Of a stretch of DNA of 40,274 nt, positions 14,933 to 23,600 are shown piece after piece (the stretch's first letter is position 1; each line of letters starts with the position of its first letter). Origin of the DNA: JBBQED01 sp038320345 (lineage in GTDB: Bacteria > Bacteroidota > Bacteroidia > AKYH767-A > OLB10); assembly GCA_038320345.1 (NCBI GenBank), contig JBBQED010000025.1:1-40274 (forward strand), written 5' to 3'. A program made the translations under genes and the position numbers. The notes beneath the pieces are model-generated. The model saw nothing but the letters and a program-made list of their open reading frames with translations, was not told where the DNA came from and did no database searches.

Positions 14933-16295
14933 AATTACAGCCCATATCTGCTTTCGACTGTGCGTCAGCATTTGGGTAACAATTTCCGGTGGGTAACATA
15001 CTTGGCGCATAGCGATACAAATTTGCATCGTATAAACTTTTCTCGAGAAATAAAGTAATGTATCCAATTTCATCGCTACTTAAATTCAAAGGGACAAACG
15101 ATGGATCCAATGCATTAGTTGGGACTTTAGTATTTTCTTTTACACCATTGTTGAAATACTCCACTACAGCACGTACCGTTTTAAACGAAGCACCATGTCC
15201 GTAGAATTTCGAATCTGTTAGGTTGTATAACTGTGGTGATTTGAAACGATAATATTCTGCCGAGTTGTGTGTAAATCCTCCACGACCTTTATGAATAGGA
15301 TCATTAGGATCTACATTGATTACACCATCAGTTCCATTTACAAGATCTTTCATGCCTAAAGCATAAAACTCCATGTTCGCTAAGGCGGGACCGTTATGAC
15401 AGGATACACAATTCGCTTTTCCGAAAAAGAGTACTGCGCCTTTTAATTCATCTTCGCTCATTGCAGTTGTTGTTCCATCCAGCCATTGTTGCCATGGAGA
15501 TTGATTCGCTAATAATGTACGTTCATAAGCTGCAATTGCGAGTCCTATTGTAGTACGATTGACTCTTTGCCCTAGTGGCAAATTAGAGAAGGCGCGATTA
15601 AACAAATCCATGTAGATAGGACTACTTTGCAAGAAAACGGTATCTACTTCCAAATGATGAACATTTTGCCCGGCAATAGCTTGGGTTTCTATGCCCTGAT
15701 AACCTAGAAAATTAAAATATAGAGGTGAACCCTGAGTCCATGAAGCTTGTGTACCAGCATTCAGTCCTGTTGCACCAAATTGACCATTCCACATAATATT
15801 TTCTTGGTAAGCCATATTCATGGACGAGGGGGATCGGATCATAGGAGCATCGATGGAATCCGTATTGGGATAACTCATATCCGGATGACGCGCTTCGCCT
15901 TTCACTCCGAAACCGATACCACCTTCGGCAAGTCCTTGGGCAACACCGGCTTGAAAACCTGCTTTTTCATGATGGCAAGAAGCACAAGAATAAGTACGCG
16001 CTCCTACCGCATAGCGAGGATTGAGAGAAAGACCGGTTTCATGATAAAGAAAGGCACCAAGATCGACTTTAGCATCCGACAAAGGATTATTAGGATCCTG
16101 AGGAATATTTGCATAATCACCAGAAGAAGGCATCTTATAAAAAGAGCGGCCTACTCCACCAGAACTTAACTTTAATACTTCATCCAGCTGGCTACCTGTG
16201 GTAGACTCATCAGCGGTAGATTCCTTCTTACAAGAACTCAGGAAGTAGGTGAAAGAAAACACTAATAATAAAGGGATCAGGTACTTCTTGAACAT
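14931..16295 (-). CDS. Di-heme cytochrome c peroxidase (CCP/MauG family) lipoprotein
   Basis: Members reduce hydrogen peroxide with electrons from small c-type cytochromes, or oxidise protein substrates, in the periplasm. The 454-residue protein has a lipoprotein signal with lipobox FLSSC (acylated C22). Two c-type heme sites follow: CASCH at 104-108 and CVSCH at 296-300. Between them are the conserved segments APMIRSPSSMNMAYQENIMWNG (start about 150) and LAIAAYERT. The C-terminal part has the FKSPQLYNLTDSKFYGHGAS segment common in this family. It is monocistronic. Which substrate it uses cannot be told from sequence. Confidence 0.92.
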   Translation of the reverse strand: MFKKYLIPLLLVFSFTYFLSSCKKESTADESTTGSQLDEVLKLSSGGVGRSFYKMPSSGDYANIPQDPNNPLSDAKVDLGAFLYHETGLSLNPRYAVGARTYSCASCHHEKAGFQAGVAQGLAEGGIGFGVKGEARHPDMSYPNTDSIDAPMIRSPSSMNMAYQENIMWNGQFGATGLNAGTQASWTQGSPLYFNFLGYQGIETQAIAGQNVHHLEVDTVFLQSSPIYMDLFNRAFSNLPLGQRVNRTTIGLAIAAYERTLLANQSPWQQWLDGTTTAMSEDELKGAVLFFGKANCVSCHNGPALANMEFYALGMKDLVNGTDGVINVDPNDPIHKGRGGFTHNSAEYYRFKSPQLYNLTDSKFYGHGASFKTVRAVVEYFNNGVKENTKVPTNALDPSFVPLNLSSDEIGYITLFLEKSLYDANLYRYAPSMLPTGNCYPNADAQSKADMGCN

Positions 16296-16375
16296 GACAA
16301 TAAATTTTTTAAATGTTATCCTGGATATTGTTAGGAATAAATGAGCAGTAAAAGATTGATTTAGCTATATTTCTG

Positions 16376-16383
16376 CAAAGGTA
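16376..16383 (-). promoter_or_regulatory. -7 element of the peroxidase promoter
   Basis: On the minus strand TACCTTTG fits TAnnTTTG, 80 bases before the peroxidase ATG. The same octamer serves lysS on the other strand. Confidence 0.45.
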
Positions 16384-16582
16384 AGGAGTCTGAAACCTTT
16401 TTGATGACATTTTTCTTACATCATTACAATCTTCATTTACGAATTTCACTTTATGACGGATCTTGAAAGCATTAATGCTTTTTATACCCCATTTCCCGAT
16501 TCACTAAATTTCTGGGACTTCGACCTTCATTTTTACACTTTTTACCCCTTAAAGGTTTCAAATTTCAGGTTCAATTATCTCT

Positions 16583-16590
16583 TACCTTTG
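16583..16590 (+). promoter_or_regulatory. -7 element of the lysS promoter
   Basis: TACCTTTG fits TAnnTTTG and ends 29 bases before the lysS ATG. The 12-mer AAATTTCAGGTT (16560-16571) just upstream is shared with the asnS promoter region. Confidence 0.55.
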
Positions 16591-16619
16591 CAGACCTTTT
16601 AAAAAATACCAGCATAAAC

Positions 16620-18338
16620 ATGTCACAACACTTATCCGAACAGGAAGTCATTCGACGCCAAAGTCTTGATGAACTCATCAAAATGGGGATAAATCCTTAT
16701 CCTGCTGAGCTCTATCCTGTGAATATGCAAAGTCACGTTATTCATGAGAGTTTTGATAAGAACCCGGAAGGATTCAAAGAAGTTGTGATTGCTGGAAGAA
16801 TTATGAGTCGCCGGATTATGGGCAATGCTTCTTTTGCAGAGATTCAGGATAGTTCTGGAAGAATTCAGGTGTATTTGCGCCGTGATGATCTTTGTCCAGG
16901 TGAAGACAAATCATTTTACAATATCGTTTTCAAGAAACTACTTGATGTGGGTGATATTGTTGGTGTGAAAGGGTATGTTTTCCGCACACAGACAGGAGAA
17001 TTATCGGTACATGTTACTGAACTTAATGTACTCACCAAATCCTTGCGTCCACTTCCATCCGTAAAAGAAAAAGACGGACAAGTTTACGATGCATTTAGTG
17101 ATCCTGAAATGCGTTACCGTCAACGTTATGTTGATCTAATTGTAAATCCGCATGTGCGCGAAGCCTTTGTAAAACGATCACAATTGGTAAGTAGTATTCG
17201 ACAGTATTTAGGAGGGAAAGGATACCTAGAAGTAGAAACACCGATTTTACAACCTTTGTATGGTGGAGCTGCTGCGCGACCGTTTAAAACGCATCACAAT
17301 ACCCTCGACATGACTTTGTATTTACGAATCGCAAATGAGCTTTATCTCAAGCGACTCATTGTTGGAGGTTATGATGGAGTGTATGAATTTGCAAAAGATT
17401 TTCGCAATGAAGGAATGTCACGTTTTCACAATCCTGAATTTACGCAGGTAGAACTGTACGTTGCTTATAAAGATTACTACTGGATGATGGAACTGGTAGA
17501 AGAAATGGTAGAAAAAGTTGCACTCGATTTACATGGAACCACTCAAGTACAAGTAGGCGAACATACTATTAATTTCGCACGACCATGGAAACGATTTACG
17601 ATGTATGAAGCCATCGCACATTTTACTGGGGTCGATATTACCGACATGAATGAAGAGCAGATGCGTGTTGCAGCAAAAGCAATGGGTGTTGAGTTAAATG
17701 AAACGATGGGCAGAGGAAAAATCATTGATGAAATTTTTGGTGAGAAATGCGAAAGTAAACTCCTACAACCTACGTTCATCACGGATTATCCAGTGGAGAT
17801 GAGTCCACTTGCAAAGAAACACCGCAGCAAGCCGGGTCTCGTTGAACGCTTTGAAGCGATTTGTAATGGAAAAGAAATCTGCAATGCCTTCTCTGAATTA
17901 AATGATCCTATTGATCAACGTGCGCGTTTTGAAGAACAACTGGAGTTAGGCAAACGAGGTGATGAAGAAGCCATGCAACTCGATGAAGATTTTCTTCGTG
18001 CTATTGAACATGGAATGCCTCCAACGGCAGGATTGGGCATTGGGATTGATCGGCTCTCGATGATCATGACTAACTCAGCATCCATTCAAGATGTTTTATT
18101 CTTTCCACAAATGCGACCTGAGACTAACATCTCCTCTTTTGAAGCAGAAAGTAATCAACTAGAGAGTGTACCTGCACCGTGGAACGATGTTTTGAAAAAG
18201 ATGGGCATTACAAATGTGATTCAACTTAAGGAGCTTAATCCGAATAAATTATTTAATGATTTAGGTGGGATGAGGAAGAAACTTAAGTTAGAACAAACGC
18301 TACCTTCTTTAGAGGAAATTAAAGGCTGGATGAACTAA
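16620..18338 (+). CDS. lysS: Lysyl-tRNA synthetase, class II
   Basis: The enzyme charges tRNA-Lys. The 572-residue protein has an OB-fold anticodon domain (about 50-150), class II motif 1 around RYVDLIVNP, the LysRS-specific ILQPLYGGAAARPF, motif 2 FRNEGMSRFHNPEFTQVE, and motif 3 GLGIGIDRLSM (about 470-480). After the usual end (FFPQMRPE) there is an extension of about 65 residues with predicted helices (WNDVLKKMGITNVIQLKELN...), which is usual for Bacteroidota LysRS but absent from the E. coli enzyme. Start ATG 16620-16622. Confidence 0.97.
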   Translation: MSQHLSEQEVIRRQSLDELIKMGINPYPAELYPVNMQSHVIHESFDKNPEGFKEVVIAGRIMSRRIMGNASFAEIQDSSGRIQVYLRRDDLCPGEDKSFYNIVFKKLLDVGDIVGVKGYVFRTQTGELSVHVTELNVLTKSLRPLPSVKEKDGQVYDAFSDPEMRYRQRYVDLIVNPHVREAFVKRSQLVSSIRQYLGGKGYLEVETPILQPLYGGAAARPFKTHHNTLDMTLYLRIANELYLKRLIVGGYDGVYEFAKDFRNEGMSRFHNPEFTQVELYVAYKDYYWMMELVEEMVEKVALDLHGTTQVQVGEHTINFARPWKRFTMYEAIAHFTGVDITDMNEEQMRVAAKAMGVELNETMGRGKIIDEIFGEKCESKLLQPTFITDYPVEMSPLAKKHRSKPGLVERFEAICNGKEICNAFSELNDPIDQRARFEEQLELGKRGDEEAMQLDEDFLRAIEHGMPPTAGLGIGIDRLSMIMTNSASIQDVLFFPQMRPETNISSFEAESNQLESVPAPWNDVLKKMGITNVIQLKELNPNKLFNDLGGMRKKLKLEQTLPSLEEIKGWMN

Positions 18339-18353
18339 TGCATTGAGGGCTTC

Positions 18354-18378
18354 AGGTAGGCTCTTCTTTTAGCCACCT
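18354..18378 (+). terminator. Hairpin after lysS, possible terminator
   Basis: AGGT-A-GGCT (18354-18362) pairs with AGCCACCT (18371-18378) with one bulged A. It lies 15 bases after the lysS stop, but no T-run follows, so termination is uncertain. Confidence 0.35.
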
Positions 18379-18437
18379 AACCCACAAGAGTTACGATTTA
18401 TACTCAGGAAGGTGTATTTTTACAGAAAATATCTTCT

Positions 18438-20117
18438 ATGTCACTTTATTCCAAAGCTCTTCTGGCACTTGCCCTAGTGGGTGCTTCTAGTTCGGTACAC
18501 GCGCAACTCGATTCCCGAATGGTAATTCCGAATCTGAAAAAGCATATCAGCACCTTAGCGTCAGATGCCTATCAAGGAAGAGAAACAGGAGAGCCTGGTG
18601 AACGAATGTCTTACATGTATATCCTCAAAGAATTTAAGGATGTAGGATTAGCACCATTAGGAACATCGTATTATTTGCAAGCGTTTCCTTTTACAAAATC
18701 TGTATCCGCCGGTCCCGCCACTAAGTTAAATATCGATGGAAAAATAATTGAGAAAGGGGATGATTTTTTTCCGCTTGCATTCACCATCAATGGAAAAGTT
18801 AATGCAGAAGCTATCCGTGTAGGTTACGGAATGGTTGCCCCGAAATTGGAGTACAATGATTACAAAGATCTGAAAGGATTAAAAGGTAAAATTTTTATCA
18901 TCGAAACTTCAACACCTGATAAAGGCGGACCGCATAGCAAATATTCAGAATATACAGATTTCAGAATGCGTATTGACACTGCTATTTCCAGAGGAGCGGC
19001 AGGCGTAATTTTTATAAACAGTGATAAAGATGCTGAAAATCCAAAAGCTGACTATACCAATCGCATTACTCCTTCTACTATTCCAGTTGCATTTGTTGGC
19101 GATGCTTTTCGCAATCTGCTTATGAAAGACGGTAAGATGAAAGTTGAATTACAAACGGAATTAGTAAAGAAAGAAGGTACGGGATACAATGTTTTAGGAT
19201 ACATGAATAATTTTGCGCCAAGGACCATTGTTATTGGAGCACATTATGATCATTTAGGAATGGGAGGTGAAGGATCATTATATCGTGGGGAACCGGCAAT
19301 ACATAATGGGGCTGATGATAATGCAAGTGGAACAGCTGCATTAATTGAGTTAGCACGTTATCTTATTACGAAGGGCCCGAAGAATAATAACTATTTGTTC
19401 ATGGCGTATTCCGGAGAGGAAAAAGGACTGTTAGGCTCTTCCTTCTGGGTAAAAAATCCAACGCAATCATTAGACAGCATCAACTACATGCTGAACATGG
19501 ATATGGTAGGCCGCTTAAAGCCAGAAGATCCTCAGCTATTGGTAAACGGAACAGGAACTTCTGATGCTTGGAAGATCACGATGAATTATATTAAAGTAGA
19601 TAGCTTAAGAATTAAAACTACAGAATCTGGAGTAGGTCCTTCGGATCATACTTCATTTTATCTGAAGGGAATTCCAGTACTCCATTTTTTCAGCGGAACG
19701 CATAATGATTATCATAAACCGAGTGATGATGAAAACTTGATTAACTACACTGGTGAAATCAGCATCATGAATTACATGATTAAATTAATTCAGAGCTTGG
19801 ATGATAAAGGCAAACTTACTTTTCAGAAAACTAAAGATGATACTAACGAAGAAGCCCCTCGCTTTAAAGTTACTTTAGGAGTAGTTCCAGATTATGGCTT
19901 CGATGGTGAAGGGATGCGCATTGATGGAATCACAGAAGGCAGACCTGCTTCAAAAGCAGGACTTAAATCCGGAGATATTGTTACGGCTATCGGTGAACAT
20001 AAAGTGTTGGACATGATGAGCTATATGAAAGCACTTGGTGCATATGCAAAAGGTGATAAAGCAGATGTGACTGTAAAAAGAGGAACGGAACAACTTAAAG
20101 TTAATGTAGAGTTTTAA
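18438..20117 (+). CDS. Secreted M28 zinc aminopeptidase with PA and PDZ domains
   Basis: The 559-residue exopeptidase probably acts in the periplasm or outside the cell. It has a signal peptide (cut near VHA-Q23), a PA insert (about 115-225), and the M28 catalytic core with the two-zinc set H269 (GAHYDHLG), D293 (GADDNASGT), E327/E328 (YSGEEKG), D355 (NMDMVGR) and H426 (HNDYHKPSDD). A PDZ domain (about 480-555, ASKAGLKSGDIVTAIGEHKV) ends the protein. This M28-PA-PDZ order is common in Bacteroidota. No T9SS tail is present, so periplasmic location is more likely than surface attachment. Confidence 0.94.
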   Translation: MSLYSKALLALALVGASSSVHAQLDSRMVIPNLKKHISTLASDAYQGRETGEPGERMSYMYILKEFKDVGLAPLGTSYYLQAFPFTKSVSAGPATKLNIDGKIIEKGDDFFPLAFTINGKVNAEAIRVGYGMVAPKLEYNDYKDLKGLKGKIFIIETSTPDKGGPHSKYSEYTDFRMRIDTAISRGAAGVIFINSDKDAENPKADYTNRITPSTIPVAFVGDAFRNLLMKDGKMKVELQTELVKKEGTGYNVLGYMNNFAPRTIVIGAHYDHLGMGGEGSLYRGEPAIHNGADDNASGTAALIELARYLITKGPKNNNYLFMAYSGEEKGLLGSSFWVKNPTQSLDSINYMLNMDMVGRLKPEDPQLLVNGTGTSDAWKITMNYIKVDSLRIKTTESGVGPSDHTSFYLKGIPVLHFFSGTHNDYHKPSDDENLINYTGEISIMNYMIKLIQSLDDKGKLTFQKTKDDTNEEAPRFKVTLGVVPDYGFDGEGMRIDGITEGRPASKAGLKSGDIVTAIGEHKVLDMMSYMKALGAYAKGDKADVTVKRGTEQLKVNVEF

Positions 20118-20238
20118 GCAACCTTTTTCTTTTTCATGAAAGTGAAATTGAAGAGCGAATTACTTCGTAAATAGATCTATTTTGCATGTGTAAATTAACT
20201 GTGGAATAATCAACTCGTTTATATCTAAAATTGTTTAG

Positions 20239-20517
20239 ATGTCGGATCCTGAAGTTATCAATAATAAAGAGCGACAACAGTTTGAAATTCGTATTGGGGA
20301 ATATATTTCGAAAATCCCCTACACTTTCAAAGAAGATATGATTGCTTTATTTCATACTGAAGTTCCGGAAGAATTACGGAATAAAGGTTTGGCAACGAAG
20401 TTAACTTTGTATGCTTTGAATTTTGCTAAAGATCATGATTTGAAAATTCTTCCTTATTGTCCGTTTATTGCGCAATACATCAAGGACCATCCGCAATGGG
20501 AGAAGTATGTAAAATAA
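20239..20517 (+). CDS. Small GNAT-type acetyltransferase (YidJ-like)
   Basis: The 92-residue protein matches the short GNAT subfamily with one acetyl-CoA binding motif: ELRNKGLATKLTLYALNFA (about 53-71), where R-N-K-G-L-A is the pyrophosphate loop, followed by LKILPYCPFIAQYIKDHPQW, a strongly typical ending with conserved Cys, Pro and W. Such proteins probably acetylate small molecules or protein amines, but substrates are mostly unknown. It is a single gene ending at a bidirectional terminator shared with the convergent M4 protease gene. Confidence 0.88.
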   Translation: MSDPEVINNKERQQFEIRIGEYISKIPYTFKEDMIALFHTEVPEELRNKGLATKLTLYALNFAKDHDLKILPYCPFIAQYIKDHPQWEKYVK

Positions 20518-20586
20518 GCATCTTGATTAAGGATGTTAGTCAAAGGTTGATGCCGAATTGAATTTAACAAAAATCACTTCCAAAAT

Positions 20587-20621
20587 AAAAATGCCGTGCA
20601 CCTTTCGGTACACGGCATTTT
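20587..20621. terminator. Bidirectional terminator between convergent genes
   Basis: AAAATGCCGTG, one mismatch and ACC pair with GGT and CACGGCATTTT around TTTC. T-runs exist on both sides, so it can serve both the GNAT gene (+) and the M4 protease gene (-). Confidence 0.9.
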
Positions 20622-20638
20622 ATAAAGTAGGCTAATCG

Positions 20639-23600
20639 TTATTCTTTCACTAGTCTTAGTGTTTTCTGAATTCCTTCTTCTGATTGAATTTTTACGAAGT
20701 AAACACCCGCAACAATATTATTTAGTTGTAAGGTGAGTTGTTCTTGATCCGATTGCTTTGCAAATATTGACTTTCCTAAGATGTCAAATACTTCAACAGC
20801 ATATTTGCCAGGGATGCCATCGAAAGAAAGAATGGTTTCTTCGGTAGCAGGATTTGGGAATAAATTCACGTTCATTGCCAGCATAGCTTCAACACGGCAG
20901 TTGATGGTTACTGCAAGAGAACGAACACTTGCAATTCCACAACTATTAACTGCTTTTACGCCGACATTGCCCGCTGTTGAACCCCAGTTCACCGAAATAG
21001 TTCCGGTGCCTTGTCCTGAAACAATTGTTGATCCAGCAGGAACAGTCCACGTATACGTAACTCCCGGTTGTGTAACACAACTAAATGCTACTCCCGTTTG
21101 TGAAGCACAAACAGTTGTTGCTCCTGATATTGCTGCTGGTCGAGCAGGTAATGTAGTAACACCTGTCTGACAACGAGAAGTAGAACTACCACAACTATTA
21201 TCTGACGTTACACATATTGAACCTGCGGTAATATTAGTTGCAGGCCATTGAACAGAAATCGATGTTGTACCCTGACCCGATAAAATGATCGCGCCAGCAG
21301 GAACAGTCCAATTGTAACTAGTAGCTCCTGTTGAAGAGGCCACAATACTATACGATGAAGTGCTGCTACATAGATTATTGAACACTCCAGTAATTACACC
21401 CGGTTGAGCAGGTGTACTACGAACATTCGTAGAGCGAACAGTACCACTTGTACAGGCATTTACTCCATTTACAGTTACACTTCCTGTTAAAAATGGAATA
21501 GGGAATGTTACTGAAATACTAGTAGTACCTTGACCGCTATTAATTACAGCTCCGGCTGGAACTGTCCAGTTGTAAGATGTGGCATTCGCAGTTGTAGGAC
21601 AAGAATAAACTTGTGTTGATCCTGCACATACCGCAGTTTTATTTCCAATGATTGAAGATGGTGTAGAAGGTTTAGATACCAACGCAAGAGTACGATTCGA
21701 ACTAGTGCCTATGCAATTTGTTGCATTCACCGTTAATGTACCACTCACCCAAGCAGCATTAAAACTCACAGTTAACGAAGTTGTTCCCTGACCGCTTATA
21801 ATACTTGCATTCACTGGTACTGTCCAGTTATAAGTTGTTGCGTTTACTACTGAAGGCGTAGTAAATATTTTTATAGAACTTGGGCAAGAAATTGTTCCAC
21901 CGGCAATAGATGCAGGAGTTACAGGTCGTGCTGTAAGTCGAGTTAAATTTTGACAAGATGCAGTACTGTTTCCACAAGGACTCAATGCACTAACGCAGAT
22001 ATTTCCACCCATGTAGGTAGCGCCAAAATTTACAGTAATTGTATTGTTAGTGGAAGAACCGGTAGCCCCAGCAGGAAGCGTCCATGCATAAGAAGTAGCT
22101 CCTGCAACAGCAGCAACACCATATTGTACTCCTGACTGATTCTGACAAGCACTTGTTGGTCCGCTGATAGCACCTGGTGCCGCAACTGATCCACCTGAAG
22201 TACCTACTGTAGCAGTTGCAGTGCCTGAACATCCATTTCCACTAGTAACTGTTACCGTATATGTACCGCCAACCACTCCAGCGATATTTTGTGAAATGGC
22301 ACCATTGCTCCATAGATAAGATACAGGGGCGACAGCTCCGGTTACGGTAATGTTAACAGCTCCGTTTGAACTTCCACAAGATGCATCCGTAACAATAGAA
22401 GAAACGAGCACCTGTCCAGTTTGATCAACTGCTACTGAGGAAGTAGCATTACATCCGTTTTGATCACTAACAGTTAGTGTATAATTTCCTGCACTTACAT
22501 TAGTAAGATTCTGATTGAATGAATTATTGCTCCAGAAATAACTGTAAGCAGGAGAACCTCCACTCACCGTAACATTAACCCCTCCATTTGCAATTCCACA
22601 ACTCGCACTAACGGGTGTTAATTGAGCAATCAGTTGAGTAGGTTGTGTTACTGATGCAGTTCCGTTTATTGTACATCCTCCTGCATCCGTTACTGAATAA
22701 TTATAATTACCAGCACCTACTCCAATCAAACCAGAAGTGGTAGCACCATTCGACCAGTTAATAGTATAAGGAGTTGAGCCGCCATTGAGCAAGAGATTCA
22801 CTACACCATTTAAACCATCGAAACAAGTTACATTAGTGATGGATGTAGAAGCAGAAACATTACTCACATTAACAGTTGTATTTGCAGAAGCCGTACATCC
22901 AGAATTATCCGTAACCGTAACGGTATAAGTAGTAGTTGAAGTTGGTGAAGCCACTGGATTAAATATAGCTGCATTGTTTAAGGTAGCAGGAGGAGTCCAG
23001 CTGTAGGAAGCAATAGCATTTCCTGGCAATACAATCGACCATTTATATAAGGTTCCAATATCCTGACCTGCAAGATCTGATATTTTTAATTTCCAAATTC
23101 CATTTGCTGAACCTGACAAACCAGAGAATGGAGTAGAAGGAAGGAAATTTCCTGTAAATGGAGCAGTGCCACTTGCGATTGCAGTAACCGCTGAAGTGAT
23201 GAAATTTGTACGAATAAAATTATCTCCCGAGCCTCCTACTTGATTCGCAAGAATAATTGTTGAACCATTTGGTGCAATCAATTCAATTTTTAAATCTGCA
23301 TCCCATGTATGAATTAAGGAATCAATTTTTACGGAGATCAGTGCATTCGCTGAAGAGCTTCCACTGATGGTGATATTTGAAGTAATTCCAGTGGCATTAT
23401 TATCTGGGATTGCTACCGCTGTTGCATTAAAACCAGTGTTTCCGCCTTGACCTGGAACAGTAGCATTTGCAGTCAACTGAACTGGATTACCTTGACATCC
23501 ACCAGTGCCTCCTGTAGCAGAAACTGTTGGCGATGCATTTAGTGCAACTACAACTGTAGGTGTTGAAGTACATCCTGTAGCAGTAGTTACCAAGCAAGTA

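Larger units (their letters stand above)
16296..16619. other. Divergent intergenic region (peroxidase / lysS)
   Basis: The region holds two opposed promoter motifs: one for the peroxidase gene (16376-16383, minus) and one for lysS (16583-16590, plus). I see no gene or regulator site with a clear palindrome in between. Confidence 0.6.
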